From Saprospirales bacterium (GTDB lineage: Bacteria > Bacteroidota > Bacteroidia > Chitinophagales > Saprospiraceae): a stretch of 64,000 bases of DNA. The position numbers and the translations under genes are program-made. Shown here in pieces: positions 1-8,529 of the stretch. Numbering within the stretch: the stretch's first letter is position 1; each line of letters starts with the position of its first letter. The notes under the pieces are model-generated. The model had not been told where the DNA came from, searched no databases, and saw only the letters and a program-made list of their open reading frames with translations. The stretch lies in NCBI GenBank assembly GCA_016719895.1, contig JADJYG010000020.1:61813-125812 (forward strand), read 5' to 3'.

Positions 1-625
1 TGGCGCTGTCCAACGGGTCGGCAATGTCCATGCCGGCTGCATCCGTCAGGCGCAATTGAATCCCGCAAACCGGGCAGGAGTTGGTTTGCGAAAAATACCG
101 CCGGTCAGCCGGGTCGTTATACTCGGCCAGACATTCGGGGCATTGTTCGAAACGCGCCATAGTGGTTCGCTCGCGGTCATAAGGCAAGCCGGTGGCAATG
201 GAAAACCGCGGTCCGCAGTGAATACACGTGGTAAAGGCATATCCAAACCGCCGGTTCGCCGCCTGGTGCAGCTCCTGCCGGCATTCGGGGCACAGGGCAA
301 AATCGGGCGTCAGGAGCAGGTCGGGAAGCGCAGCCGTGGCGCTGTGCACAATTTGAAACCCTTCGAACGCCTGTCTCGCCAGGGCTTCCAGGCGGTACCC
401 GGTAATTCTGGACAGTGGCGGCGCCTGCCCGAGTATAGCTTGCCCGAAATCTTCTGCAGTGCGCACGCCGGCATTAAACACGACATGCACGCCATCCGTG
501 GTATTGTTTACCCAACCCGACAGCCCGTACGCCTGCGCGAGCCGCCAGACAAACGGCCGGAAGCCAACGCCCTGGACCTGACCAGTGATGTGGAGGTGAT
601 AGGTATGTTCCGTGCCTTTTACCAT
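1..625 (-). CDS. hypF: Carbamoyltransferase HypF, N-terminal part (runs off the left edge)
   Basis: HypF makes the cyanide ligands of [NiFe]-hydrogenase: it uses carbamoyl phosphate and ATP to load a thiocarbamoyl group on HypE. The 208 residues present show the acylphosphatase domain first (about 8-95, with GQVQGVGFRPFV and the catalytic Arg near 23 and Asn near 41), followed by the HypF zinc-finger region with four CxxC pairs (C112/C115, C134/C137, C162/C165, C184/C187) and the family phrases CIHCGPRFS and CPECLAEYNDPADRRY. The YrdC-like and Kae1-like domains lie beyond the window. The start at 625 is chosen because a TACCTTTG promoter box ends 17 bases upstream and the acylphosphatase fold begins at once. 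It implies hydrogenase maturation genes to the left. Confidence 0.93.
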   Translation of the reverse strand, partial: MVKGTEHTYHLHITGQVQGVGFRPFVWRLAQAYGLSGWVNNTTDGVHVVFNAGVRTAEDFGQAILGQAPPLSRITGYRLEALARQAFEGFQIVHSATAALPDLLLTPDFALCPECRQELHQAANRRFGYAFTTCIHCGPRFSIATGLPYDRERTTMARFEQCPECLAEYNDPADRRYFSQTNSCPVCGIQLRLTDAAGMDIADPLDSA

Positions 626-642
626 CTGCCGAACGTATCCGG

Positions 643-650
643 CAAAGGTA
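643..650 (-). promoter_or_regulatory. Bacteroidota-type -7 box (TACCTTTG) of hypF
   Basis: TACCTTTG on the minus strand fits the TAnnTTTG consensus of the primary sigma factor of Bacteroidota and lies 17 bases before the hypF start codon. No clear -33 element was assigned. Confidence 0.6.
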
Positions 651-815
651 CGTCAAAGCGGGGCGCGCCCTGCGGACGGAAAGACCTGGCGGACAGAAAA
701 ATTGGCGTGTTTCAAAAGCGCACTACCTTTACGGCCGTTTTGCAGGTAAAAACACGTTTGAAAAGCCGCGCTGCGCATGATTGGGAAATAGCTCCTGCAA
801 AGAAACTACCGGTAC

Positions 816-1667
816 ATGAAATATTTCTCTGGCCCCCGCATCCTTGGTTTTTTTCTCAACCGCCTGGCCGTCGTCGCGCCCCGGCAAGCGGGGAAATTGT
901 CCTTTTATCTGCTTGGATTGCCCCGCCGCAAGAAGACCAAACGTTCCGAAAAAAAGTTTCTGGCTGGCGCACGCCTGCACTTCGAGGATATCCACGGAAG
1001 AAAAATAGCGGTGTACCGGTGGGGGGATTGCGGCCCGGCGGTCATGCTGGCGCATGGCTGGGAAAGCCAATCCGGGCGCTGGCGTAAAATCGCCCCGGCG
1101 CTGGTGCGCGCCGGTTTTCAGGTGATTGCCGTTGACGCGCCGGCACACGGGCGGTCGGGTGGCAGGCATTTTACGATGTTGCGCTACGCCGAAGTGCTGC
1201 GGACCCTGTTGCAACGTTACGGCCCCATCGATGCCATGATCGGGCACTCCGTCGGCGGCGCCGCCAGCATCTGGGCTGCAGGCGGCGTGGACCCGGCCCT
1301 GCACCCCAAACGCGCCGTCATCCTGGCGGCTTTCAGCTCCATGGAGTACGTTATGGACAACGCCCGCCGGCTGATCGGCGCCAGCGATACCCTGATGAAC
1401 GCCCTCGACGACTATGTCGAGCAGGCCACCGGCGCCCGCATCCCACATTACTCACTGGTCCGGATTGTCGAAAAACTGGGCGACGTGCAAGCCTTGCTGG
1501 TGCACGACCGCCATGACCGGGTGACGGCGTTTCATCAAAGCGAACAGCTGGCAGCCGCCTGGCCGGGCGTACGGCTCCTGGCCACCGATGGATACGGCCA
1601 CGGCCTGACAGCTCCCGCCGTGCTGGATTCGGTGCTGGCATTTGTACAAGAAAAACCGGTTTGCTGA
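816..1667 (+). CDS. Alpha/beta hydrolase
   Basis: A 283-residue alpha/beta-hydrolase-fold enzyme. The oxyanion strand reads LAHGWESQSGRW (about 78-89), the nucleophile elbow is GHSVGG (Ser near 145), the acid is probably an Asp in LLVHDRHDRV (about 227-236) and the base the His in TDGYGHGLT (about 254-262). The substrate cannot be told from sequence; such proteins are usually esterases, thioesterases or acyltransferases. The first 50 residues are basic and partly hydrophobic but not a clean signal peptide, so a cytoplasmic location is likely. The reading frame ends close to the promoter of the next gene, so the two are probably transcribed separately. Confidence 0.85.
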   Translation: MKYFSGPRILGFFLNRLAVVAPRQAGKLSFYLLGLPRRKKTKRSEKKFLAGARLHFEDIHGRKIAVYRWGDCGPAVMLAHGWESQSGRWRKIAPALVRAGFQVIAVDAPAHGRSGGRHFTMLRYAEVLRTLLQRYGPIDAMIGHSVGGAASIWAAGGVDPALHPKRAVILAAFSSMEYVMDNARRLIGASDTLMNALDDYVEQATGARIPHYSLVRIVEKLGDVQALLVHDRHDRVTAFHQSEQLAAAWPGVRLLATDGYGHGLTAPAVLDSVLAFVQEKPVC

Positions 1668-1698
1668 GCGATTGCGAAAAGATCAACTTTTTATCCCC

Positions 1699-1706
1699 TA
1701 CCTTTG
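1699..1706 (+). promoter_or_regulatory. TACCTTTG promoter box before the DUF58 gene
   Basis: TACCTTTG fits TAnnTTTG and lies 41 bases before the ATG at 1748. It supports that start over the in-frame ATG at 1661, which would put the box inside the coding region. Confidence 0.6.
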
Positions 1707-1747
1707 TTTTTTCAACCTCCCGGAAATCTATAAGCCGCTGTTTATTT

Positions 1748-2686
1748 ATGCCCAATCTACTGGAAGATCAGAACGTCCGCGCACTCGGCAGCAACCTCGA
1801 ATTGCTGGCCCGGCAGGTGGTGGAAGGATTTATCGTAGGCATGCACCGCAGCCCGTTTCATGGCTTTTCAGTCGAATTTGCCGAACACCGTCTGTATAAC
1901 ACCGGAGAGAGTACCCGGAACATCGACTGGAAAGTGTACGCCCGCACCAATAAGCTGTTTGTCAAACGGTTTGAAGAAGAAACCAACCTCCGCTGCCAGA
2001 TCGTGGTAGATGCCTCATCCACGATGTATTACCCCTGGGATGAAAAGAACCCCCGGAAATTCAGGTATCAAAATAAATTTTGTTTCGCCGCCCAAGCGGC
2101 TGCTGCGCTCATGTACGCGCTCAAGCGCCAGCGCGACGCCTTTGGCCTGACGTTGTTCGACGACGACATACGGGTAAGCACCAATTGCAAATCCACCACC
2201 CAACATTATCAGCACCTGCTGGCCTACCTGGCCGATCGTATCGAAAAACCGGAGCTGAACCATAGCACCGACCTGGCCCATTGCCTGCACCAGGTAGCCG
2301 ACGCCATCCACCGCCGGTCGCTGGTAGTTATTTTTACCGACGTCATGGAACGCCCCGAAGATGCCGGCCGTTTATTCTCCGCTTTACAACACCTCAAACA
2401 CAACAAACACGAAGTCATTCTTTTTCACGTCACCGACAAAAGCAAAGAGCTGGACTTTGAGTTCGAGAACCGCCCCTATATCTTTGTCGACATGGAAACC
2501 GGCGAACAAGTACGGCTCCAACCCAACCAGGTGAAGGCGTTTTACACCAAACAAGTCGCCGCTTTTACCGACCAACTCAAACTCCGTTGCCTGCAATATA
2601 AAATTGATTTCGTCGAGGCCGATATCAACAAAGGCTTCATCCCCATCCTGCAAACCTGGATGGCCAAACGCGCGAAAATGCAATAA
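1748..2686 (+). CDS. DUF58 domain protein
   Basis: A 312-residue DUF58 protein: an N-terminal part with the family signature GESTRNIDWKVYARTNKLFVK (the R-x-I-D-W-x-x-x-A-R core near residues 59-72) followed by a von Willebrand-like region with VDASSTMYYP (a degenerate MIDAS, DxSxT) and a C-terminal stretch ending IDFVEADINKGF. DUF58 proteins usually act with MoxR-type AAA ATPases and BatA/BatB proteins; here no moxR gene is adjacent, so this is a stand-alone copy or the ATPase is elsewhere. The start at 1748 is preferred because the promoter box lies between it and the upstream in-frame ATG. Cytoplasmic by sequence; the biochemical role is not established. Confidence 0.88.
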   Translation: MPNLLEDQNVRALGSNLELLARQVVEGFIVGMHRSPFHGFSVEFAEHRLYNTGESTRNIDWKVYARTNKLFVKRFEEETNLRCQIVVDASSTMYYPWDEKNPRKFRYQNKFCFAAQAAAALMYALKRQRDAFGLTLFDDDIRVSTNCKSTTQHYQHLLAYLADRIEKPELNHSTDLAHCLHQVADAIHRRSLVVIFTDVMERPEDAGRLFSALQHLKHNKHEVILFHVTDKSKELDFEFENRPYIFVDMETGEQVRLQPNQVKAFYTKQVAAFTDQLKLRCLQYKIDFVEADINKGFIPILQTWMAKRAKMQ

Positions 2687-2720
2687 CGGCTTTACCTGTA
2701 GCTAGCCTAACACACTCCTT

Positions 2721-3479
2721 ATGAACAAAGTAAACCGGATACGCCTGGCCGATATCTCCACGGAAGCGCCAAAAGGCTGGAAAGAGAAAGACACCGAAGA
2801 CGAAACCAGGGACCTGGTCAAACGCCTGGGCGATTTGCAACAATTGTTGTATGCCGAAAGCAAACATTCGGTGCTGGTCGTGCTGCAAGGCATGGATGGA
2901 AGCGGCAAGGACGGCGCGGTGCACAAGGTCTTCGATGCCTGTCGCATTACCGGCCTCACCCTAACGGCCTTTAAAAAACCGACGGAAGAAGAATTCGCCC
3001 ACGATTTCCTTTGGCGCGTCCATAAAGTGGCCCCGCAAAAGGGCATGATCGCCATCTTCAACCGCAGCCATTACGAAGATATCCTGATCCAACGCGTTCA
3101 CGGCTGGATCGATGAAAAACGGGTGGAACAACGCATGCGGGCCATCAATGCCCTTGAAGAATTGCTTGCCTTCGACAACAACACCCATATCTTTAAATTC
3201 TACCTCCATATCTCCAAAGCAGAGCAGGAAAAACAACTGCGCCAGCGCATGGATGACCCGGAAAAATACTGGAAACACAACCCGGGCGACTGGAAAGAAC
3301 GCGATCTTTGGGATAAGTATATGCAGGCCTATGAATATGCGTTTGACAACAGCACTGTTCCCTGGCACATTTGCCCAGTCGACGACCGCTGGTACCGCGA
3401 TTATTTCATCGCCAAAACGCTCGTTGATGGCCTCGAAAAAATAGGCATGCAGCTGCCTCCGCTGGCAAAAGAAGGTTAA
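2721..3479 (+). CDS. Polyphosphate kinase 2 (PPK2) family protein
   Basis: A 252-residue PPK2-family kinase, which transfers phosphate between inorganic polyphosphate and nucleotides. The P-loop is GMDGSGKDG (57-65), the Walker-B-like stretch is IFNRSHYEDIL (near 112-122) and the lid module has the conserved RQRMDDPEKYWK. The segments LLYAESKHSVLVVLQGMDG and FLWRVHKVAPQKG resemble the class III enzymes that phosphorylate both AMP and ADP, but class assignment is inference. Length is normal for a one-domain PPK2. The next gene starts 7 bases after the stop, so the two form an operon. Confidence 0.92.
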   Translation: MNKVNRIRLADISTEAPKGWKEKDTEDETRDLVKRLGDLQQLLYAESKHSVLVVLQGMDGSGKDGAVHKVFDACRITGLTLTAFKKPTEEEFAHDFLWRVHKVAPQKGMIAIFNRSHYEDILIQRVHGWIDEKRVEQRMRAINALEELLAFDNNTHIFKFYLHISKAEQEKQLRQRMDDPEKYWKHNPGDWKERDLWDKYMQAYEYAFDNSTVPWHICPVDDRWYRDYFIAKTLVDGLEKIGMQLPPLAKEG

Positions 3480-3485
3480 TAACGT

Positions 3486-3866
3486 ATGGCAAAAGTCCGT
3501 ATCGACAAATGGCTCTGGAGTGTTCGCATTTTTAAAAGCCGGACGATCGCTACCGACGCCTGCAAAGCAGGCAGAGTGCGCATCGAAGGCGAACCGGTGA
3601 AGCCATCCTACCTTTTGTCCGAAAACGAAATCGTCACCGTAAAAAAAGAAGGTTTCAACTTGCAGTTCCGCCCGCTGCAGCTCATCGAAAAACGGGTGGG
3701 CGCTCCGATAGCCGTCACCTGTTATGAGGATATCACGCCGGAAGAAGAAAAAAACAAGTTCAACGCCTGGTTCCTGAACGGCCAGGCAGCTGCGGAGAAA
3801 CGCGAAAAAGGCGCCGGCAGGCCAACAAAAAAAGAACGGCGCGAGATCGACCAATTCAAAATTTAA
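3486..3866 (+). CDS. S4-domain RNA-binding protein, Hsp15-like
   Basis: A 126-residue protein with an S4 RNA-binding domain at its N-terminus (RIDKWLWSVRIFKSRTIATDAC, about 5-26, and the GRVRIEGEPVKPS turn near 29-41) and a lysine/arginine-rich tail (EKREKGAGRPTKKERREID). This matches the Hsp15/YrfH-like family, which in E. coli binds free 50S subunits that still carry a nascent chain; that role is transferred from the family, not shown here. It follows the PPK2 gene by 7 bases and is followed directly by a strong terminator hairpin. Confidence 0.88.
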   Translation: MAKVRIDKWLWSVRIFKSRTIATDACKAGRVRIEGEPVKPSYLLSENEIVTVKKEGFNLQFRPLQLIEKRVGAPIAVTCYEDITPEEEKNKFNAWFLNGQAAAEKREKGAGRPTKKERREIDQFKI

Positions 3867-3916
3867 GAACCCGTCTGAAAACCCCTGGCAAGTGGCAGGG
3901 GTTTTCAGACGGGTTC
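3867..3916. terminator. Perfect 20-bp-arm hairpin, bidirectional terminator
   Basis: Arms 3867-3886 and 3897-3916 are exact complements around a 10-base loop. The stem contains CCGTCTGAAAACCCC. It sits between the converging S4 and SCP2 genes and its last base touches the SCP2 stop codon. The A and T runs inside the stem suit a two-way terminator. The same stem motif returns at 32057-32220 and in part at 10243 and 49625. Confidence 0.85.
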
Positions 3917-4230
3917 TAGGCCAATCCGAAGATTTTTGCGTATTTCAGCATTTCACCCGGGTTGCTGATTTTCAGCTTGCCGGTCATCATGGCCATCATC
4001 GGATTCAGGTCGCCGGCCAGCAGTTTGGCGAACGTTTCGGCCGTTGTGGCAACCTTGCAGCGCGGCTCGCCGCTTAAACCCTCCGTTACATTTAACTTCC
4101 CGTCAGCCAACTGAAGGGTGAATTGCCCGGCTTCGCCGAAGTCGAAATGAAAAAGGGTGGACAGGCCCGCTACCGCATCCGGATTCACCTTCTGCGGCAA
4201 GTCAAATAAAAATTGTCTGATATCATTCAT
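3916..4230 (-). CDS. SCP2 sterol-binding domain protein
   Basis: A 104-residue single SCP2 (sterol carrier protein 2) domain. The typical C-terminal half is visible: LSGEPRCKVATTAETFAKLLAGDLNP, MMAMMTGKLKISN and a final helix. Proteins of this kind have a hydrophobic tunnel that binds lipids or acyl-CoA; the ligand is unknown here. A TACCTTTG box lies 29 bases upstream on the minus strand, supporting the start at 4230. The stop codon abuts the terminator hairpin shared with the S4 gene. Confidence 0.87.
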   Translation of the reverse strand: MNDIRQFLFDLPQKVNPDAVAGLSTLFHFDFGEAGQFTLQLADGKLNVTEGLSGEPRCKVATTAETFAKLLAGDLNPMMAMMTGKLKISNPGEMLKYAKIFGLA

Positions 4231-4259
4231 GATCTGTATCGCTTGGGCTAATTTTCGCC

Positions 4260-4267
4260 CAAAGGTA
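4260..4267 (-). promoter_or_regulatory. TACCTTTG promoter box of the SCP2 gene
   Basis: TACCTTTG on the minus strand, 29 bases before the SCP2 ATG, in the short space between divergent genes. Confidence 0.55.
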
Positions 4268-4283
4268 AATGCACTGCATCATT

Positions 4284-5210
4284 ATGTCTGGACAAAAAAG
4301 AGTACGGCTTCTTCTTTGGCTTATGTTTTCCTCACTTTCTTTTCTTTTCTGCAAATTCACCGAGCGCAAACCCGTGCGCATTCCGGAGGGTTTCGATTGG
4401 CAAGGGCACCGGGGTTGCCGGGGGCTGCGGCCCGAAAACAGCCTGCCCGCGTTTATTCATGCCCTGGAATTTCCGGAAGTCGGCACCCTCGAACTCGACC
4501 TTGCCGTATCGAAAGACCGCCAATTGATCGTCAGCCACGAGCCCTGGTTCAATCCGGATATTTGCCAAAAAACGACGGGGGACTCCCTGTCCTCCCGCGA
4601 GGCCGAGGTATTATTCCTTTATCAAATGACGGTGGAGGAAATCCGGTCGTTCGATTGCGGCAGCCGTAGAAACCCCAAGTTCAAACAACAACAGCCCATC
4701 CCGGTGCACAAGCCCACCCTGCGCGAAGTGGTCGAAGCCGTGCGAAACCAATACCCCGGGAAAGTCGTGCGCTGGAACCTGGAAATCAAAAGCGAGCCGG
4801 CATGGGACGGCATCCGCACCCCACAGGTGGATGATTTCGTCCAATTGGTCGTGGATGAACTGCGTGCCCTTCAATTGGAGGAACAGCACGTCACCGTGCA
4901 ATCGTTCGATGTACGCCCCTTGCAAGTCCTACGCCAACTGCGCCCCCAACTGCGCCTGGCGCTGCTGGTAGCCAACGCCCGGGGTTTGGAGTCGAACCTC
5001 CGCCTCCTGGGATTTACGCCGGCGATTTACAGCCCGTATTATTTACTGGTCGACCGCAGTCTGGTGAGGCGTTGCCAGGCACAGGGCATAAAAGTTATAC
5101 CCTGGACTGTAAACGAAGTGCCCGCCATGCGCCGGCTCGTCCGGCTGGGCGTCGACGGGATCATTACCGATTATCCGGATAAAATTGCGGGCGTATCCCG
5201 GCAGGAATAA
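4284..5210 (+). CDS. Glycerophosphodiester phosphodiesterase family protein
   Basis: A GDPD-fold enzyme of about 308 residues that would cleave glycerophosphodiesters to glycerol-3-phosphate and an alcohol. The N-terminal catalytic block reads QGHRGCRGLRPENSLPAF (the HRG and PEN pair of the family), followed by ELDLAVSKDRQLIVSHE (Glu/Asp metal ligands and general-acid His) and later NLEIKSEP; the C-terminus has VIPWTVNE and GVDGIITDYPD, both family marks. A basic start, a hydrophobic run (LLLWLMFSSLSFLF) and then Cys suggest export, perhaps as a lipoprotein. The start could also be 4269, five codons earlier; 4284 is preferred because it leaves a compact signal peptide. Confidence 0.88.
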   Translation: MSGQKRVRLLLWLMFSSLSFLFCKFTERKPVRIPEGFDWQGHRGCRGLRPENSLPAFIHALEFPEVGTLELDLAVSKDRQLIVSHEPWFNPDICQKTTGDSLSSREAEVLFLYQMTVEEIRSFDCGSRRNPKFKQQQPIPVHKPTLREVVEAVRNQYPGKVVRWNLEIKSEPAWDGIRTPQVDDFVQLVVDELRALQLEEQHVTVQSFDVRPLQVLRQLRPQLRLALLVANARGLESNLRLLGFTPAIYSPYYLLVDRSLVRRCQAQGIKVIPWTVNEVPAMRRLVRLGVDGIITDYPDKIAGVSRQE

Positions 5211-5214
5211 GCGT

Positions 5215-5952
5215 TCAATCTATTTTTTTCACCTTGCCCGAACCCGCAATATCGGTGTCTACCGCGGGCGATCCGACATAAAAGACGTCGCCGCTGCCAG
5301 CAATTTCGGCTTTTAGCGTTTGGGCCACCCGGCACGTCACTGTGCCGGAACCGGCGATCGTAGTGCTGCTCTTTTCGGCTGCCAGGGCTTTGGCATCGAC
5401 GTCGCCACTGCCGCTGATCTGAAAGTCGGCCTGGGCGGCTTTGCCGCTCAAACGCATATCGCCGCTGCCGGATATATTGCAGTGCATTTGGCCGATATCG
5501 GCCTGCGGGACGTCCATTTCGCCCGAGCCGCTGATCGACAGGTTTAAATGTTCGCCGGAAATGGGCGTCAATACCTCCAGGCGCCCGCTGCCCGAAAGCG
5601 ACAAGCCGTCGAATGCCGGCGCGGAAATCAACACCTTCAGGCCTTCCACATGTGAGGTGTTCTTTTCAAAATATACGCGCAAGGCGCCGTCTTCCACTAC
5701 TGTTTTCAGGATGGGCAGCAAATTCTCCTGGGCTTGTACTTCCACCGAAAACTGCTCGGATATGCGCACTTCAATATTACCCGGCACCTGCGCGTTTACG
5801 GCGTGGAAATCGCGTACCGGGCGGGTTTCCGTTTTTACCGGACCTTCCCCGCGCACGCCGCCCAAACCGAATGCCCAACCGTCGGTCTTGCAGGAGCGGT
5901 TGCACAAAACAAACATGGCAACTAAAAACATGAACAGGATCAAATAACGCAT
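5215..5952 (-). CDS. GIN-domain (DUF2807) exported protein
   Basis: A 245-residue exported protein with the head GIN domain (DUF2807) common in Bacteroidota. After a signal peptide (LILFMFLVAMFVLC) come repeating beta-helix turns built on SGSG: LSGSGRLEV, ISGSGEMDV, ISGSGDMRL, ISGSGDVDA, IAGSGTVTC, IAGSGDVFY, IAGSGKVKK. Seven such turns can be counted. The family is described as a putative adhesin head domain, but its real function is unknown. It converges on the phosphodiesterase gene with only 4 bases between the stops. Confidence 0.88.
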   Translation of the reverse strand: MRYLILFMFLVAMFVLCNRSCKTDGWAFGLGGVRGEGPVKTETRPVRDFHAVNAQVPGNIEVRISEQFSVEVQAQENLLPILKTVVEDGALRVYFEKNTSHVEGLKVLISAPAFDGLSLSGSGRLEVLTPISGEHLNLSISGSGEMDVPQADIGQMHCNISGSGDMRLSGKAAQADFQISGSGDVDAKALAAEKSSTTIAGSGTVTCRVAQTLKAEIAGSGDVFYVGSPAVDTDIAGSGKVKKID

Positions 5953-6084
5953 AGTGAGCGGGTTTTTTCGTTTAAAATAAGTTTTCGGATTTCTTTGCGG
6001 AAATTTACCCCGTATTTTCCAGGGCGCGGTCGCTTGGAAACAGAAAGATTCTGAAACGTTACAAATTTCCTGAAAAAAATTGCG

Positions 6085-6456
6085 ATGTATTGGATTTTAC
6101 TCTTTTTAAGCTGGGCCACGCCGGACTCCTGCAGCGCCGAAAGGGCCGGCGCCCTGGTGAAATGGACCACCGAAACGGATCATGATTTTGGCATTCTCCG
6201 GGAGGGTAGCGTCGCCCGGTTCACCTTTCAGTTTGAAAATACCTCAGGCGGCCCGGTCGTACTGCAAACCGTGCGCACCACCTGTGGTTGCACGGCTGCC
6301 GAATGGCCTGAAGCGCCTGTCGGGCCGGGTGAAAACGGGGCCATAAAAATTGAATTTGCTGCCGACCGCGGCGGCGCTTTCCGCAAAAAAATTGCGGTGT
6401 TTTTCGACAAACAGCGGAAGGCCGAAGTGCTGTGGATACGGGGAGAAGTGGAATGA
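6085..6456 (+). CDS. DUF1573 domain protein
   Basis: A 123-residue exported protein with one DUF1573 (immunoglobulin-like, ASPM/SPD-2/Hydin-related) domain: DFGILREGSVARFTFQFENTSG, then TTCGCTAAEWPEAPVGPGENG, which is the conserved cysteine and proline-glycine block, then the closing strands. A short hydrophobic N-terminus (WILLFLSWATPDSC) looks like a signal peptide. DUF1573 proteins are abundant in Bacteroidota and their function is not known. It converges with recF; the stops are 18 bases apart. Confidence 0.8.
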   Translation: MYWILLFLSWATPDSCSAERAGALVKWTTETDHDFGILREGSVARFTFQFENTSGGPVVLQTVRTTCGCTAAEWPEAPVGPGENGAIKIEFAADRGGAFRKKIAVFFDKQRKAEVLWIRGEVE

Positions 6457-6474
6457 CAGGACTGGGGTCGGGAA

Positions 6475-7572
6475 TCACACAATTTCACCGCGCTCCACCT
6501 CAAACACCGCATACGCTTCGGGAAAAGAAGAAATAACCGCTTCGATACGGCTGCGCTGGGTGTCGGTGATAAAAATTTGTCCAAAATCGCGGGCAAAAAG
6601 CAGGGCGATGAGTTGGCGCACCCGCTGCTCGTCCAGTTTGTCGAAAATATCGTCGAGCAACAACAACGGCGCCCCGCCTTTTTCCCGGCGCAACACTTCA
6701 TACTGGGCGAGGCGCATGGCCAGCAGAAAGGATTTTAGCTGGCCCTGGGAGGCAAAACGCTTCACGGGCTGCCCGTCGAGCGACAAGGCGAGATCATCGC
6801 GTTGCGGCCCTGCGGAAGTGCGCTCCAGGGCGCGGTCTTTATCGGTGTTGGCGACCAGTGCGGCAGCAAAATCGGCAGCGCTGTTGTCCGACTCGAAGGC
6901 GACTTCCACGTGTTCGGCGCTGCCGGCAATCAGTGTGTAAATTTCCTGGAACACCGGCGAAAATGCCCCGACAAATATTTGGCGCTTCTCCCAAATCAGG
7001 CGTGCCGGCGCTGGCAATTGCCGGTCGATAGCCTCCAACAACGCGGCGTCAAAACGGCGCTGCTCTGCAAACATTTTCAACAAGGCATTTCGCTGCCGGA
7101 TCAGATTATTGTAAACCAGCAAATTCTGCAGGTAATCCGGATAAATTTGCGACAACGTGGCATCGAGAAACCGGCGGCGTTCTTCACTGCCCTCCTGCAC
7201 GAGCGCAATATCGTCGGGCGCGATCATAACAGCGGGAAACTGGCCGACATAATCGGTCAGGCGGGTGCAGGCCACGCCGTTGCATTCCACTTCCTTGCGT
7301 TGGCTGGCAACCAGTTTAGCCACTACCCGGGTAGGCACGCCGGACTGCTCGAACACCCCCTCCAGGCGAAAAAAAGCCTCCCCTTGCCGGATGAGCGATT
7401 TGTCTGGCACATTTCGATGGCTGCGGGTAAGGCACAAAAAATAAATGGCATCCAGCAAATTGGTTTTACCCATACCATTCCGGCCGACAAAGCAATTGAG
7501 CCGCGGCGACAATTTCAGGGATTGTTGCGCGTAGTTTTTAAAATTGGTCAGTTTTATCGAAAGTAAATGCAA
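6475..7572 (-). CDS. recF: DNA replication and repair protein RecF
   Basis: A 365-residue RecF, the SMC-like ATPase that helps load RecA at gapped DNA. Visible are the N-terminal strand ending TNFKNYAQQSLKLSP, the Walker A GRNGMGKTNLLDAIYFL, the ABC signature region (LVASQ..., then TSAGPQRDDLALSLDGQPVKRFASQGQLKSF, i.e. the SQGQ block) and the Walker B LLLLDDIFDKLD followed by the H-loop region. The most natural start is the TTG at 7572, giving MHLLSIKL; it lies just after a TACCTTCG promoter-like box. The upstream in-frame ATG at 7686 would add 38 non-family residues and overlap the divergent gene at 7639, so it is rejected. Confidence 0.93.
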   Translation of the reverse strand: MHLLSIKLTNFKNYAQQSLKLSPRLNCFVGRNGMGKTNLLDAIYFLCLTRSHRNVPDKSLIRQGEAFFRLEGVFEQSGVPTRVVAKLVASQRKEVECNGVACTRLTDYVGQFPAVMIAPDDIALVQEGSEERRRFLDATLSQIYPDYLQNLLVYNNLIRQRNALLKMFAEQRRFDAALLEAIDRQLPAPARLIWEKRQIFVGAFSPVFQEIYTLIAGSAEHVEVAFESDNSAADFAAALVANTDKDRALERTSAGPQRDDLALSLDGQPVKRFASQGQLKSFLLAMRLAQYEVLRREKGGAPLLLLDDIFDKLDEQRVRQLIALLFARDFGQIFITDTQRSRIEAVISSFPEAYAVFEVERGEIV

Positions 7573-7638
7573 GTGCCGGTAAATTTCAGAAGGCGAAGGT
7601 AAAAAGGATATTTTTGCCGCCTGAAACAACCGTTCGAT

Positions 7639-8511
7639 ATGTACCGTTTGATCCTGATTGCCGGATTTGCCCTTGCCCTGCTGCAAGCCTGCGACCCTCC
7701 TATCCGACTCATCCCTTCCCGGGTAAAGACAGGGCTCGACTCCGTTGAATACACAGGAGTCGTCGAAGCGGCGACAGCCCTGGATTTGCGCAGCGCGCGT
7801 TTTTTAGCTAAAGTAAAAGTGGGCGACCTGGGCGCTACCCTCGATTGCCGGTACCCGGATATCGTCGCGCATGCGACCGGCCGGGCCCGCCCTATTGGCG
7901 GCAACCTGCTGGTGATCACCGAACACAAACAAAACACCGTCAAATCAAATTGTCACCGGATCAAGGGCGATATTTACCACGTGCCAAACCTGGAAGGTAT
8001 GGAAACACAGATCGTTTGGCATCCGGCGCGGCCGCTCCTGCCTGGCGACCTGCGCGGCAAGCCCCCAGCGGTTGCAGCCGGCGAATGGCCCCCCCTTTAT
8101 GCCACCATCAGCTGCTGGTTGGCCGGTGATTTTTATAAATCCGCCCTGATCCGCACGGAAACCCTCTTTTACGCCGACAGTACGTTTATGCCGGCAGACC
8201 TGGGCAAAAAGTCCCTTGCCCTGCGCCGGGCGCAACTGCATTTCGACCTGGCCGAATTGCATGCCCGGCGCCTGAAGGCCGCCCTGGCTGCTCCCGGACC
8301 GGACTTGCCGGCGCTCAGCCGGCAGCACCGCGAACTGACTGCCCGGCACCAGGGCATGCTCCGGCAACAAGCCGGGGCGCTCGATGCCGAACTGTCCGGG
8401 GCTAACCCGGATACTGTTTTGGAGCGCTGGGAAAACCAGGTAAAAACGGAGATGGCCGACCTGAAGTCCTGGTTTGGCGAGACGGCGGTCGACCTGCGCA
8501 GAAAGAAATAA
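7639..8511 (+). CDS. Putative lipoprotein of unknown function
   Basis: A 290-residue protein with a lipoprotein signal: MYRLILIAGFALALLQAC, with the Cys at residue 18 in a good lipobox (LLQAC). The first half includes a possible small beta domain with two cysteines (LDCRYPD, KSNCHRI), a stretch about endoplasmic-like OB folding cannot be assigned. The second half (about 175-290) is helical and charged, with QRxxLDxAxLHARRLKAAL and ENQVKTEMADLKSWF, likely coiled. No known family is recognised. It is divergent from recF and sits alone. Confidence 0.7.
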   Translation: MYRLILIAGFALALLQACDPPIRLIPSRVKTGLDSVEYTGVVEAATALDLRSARFLAKVKVGDLGATLDCRYPDIVAHATGRARPIGGNLLVITEHKQNTVKSNCHRIKGDIYHVPNLEGMETQIVWHPARPLLPGDLRGKPPAVAAGEWPPLYATISCWLAGDFYKSALIRTETLFYADSTFMPADLGKKSLALRRAQLHFDLAELHARRLKAALAAPGPDLPALSRQHRELTARHQGMLRQQAGALDAELSGANPDTVLERWENQVKTEMADLKSWFGETAVDLRRKK

Positions 8512-8529
8512 AGAAGTTCCAAAGGGACC

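Noticed and set aside
56..1087. 343-codon plus-strand open frame
   Set aside because: It lies opposite hypF and over the start of the hydrolase gene; its text is low in family sense and Arg/Pro-rich, typical of a shadow frame in GC-rich DNA.
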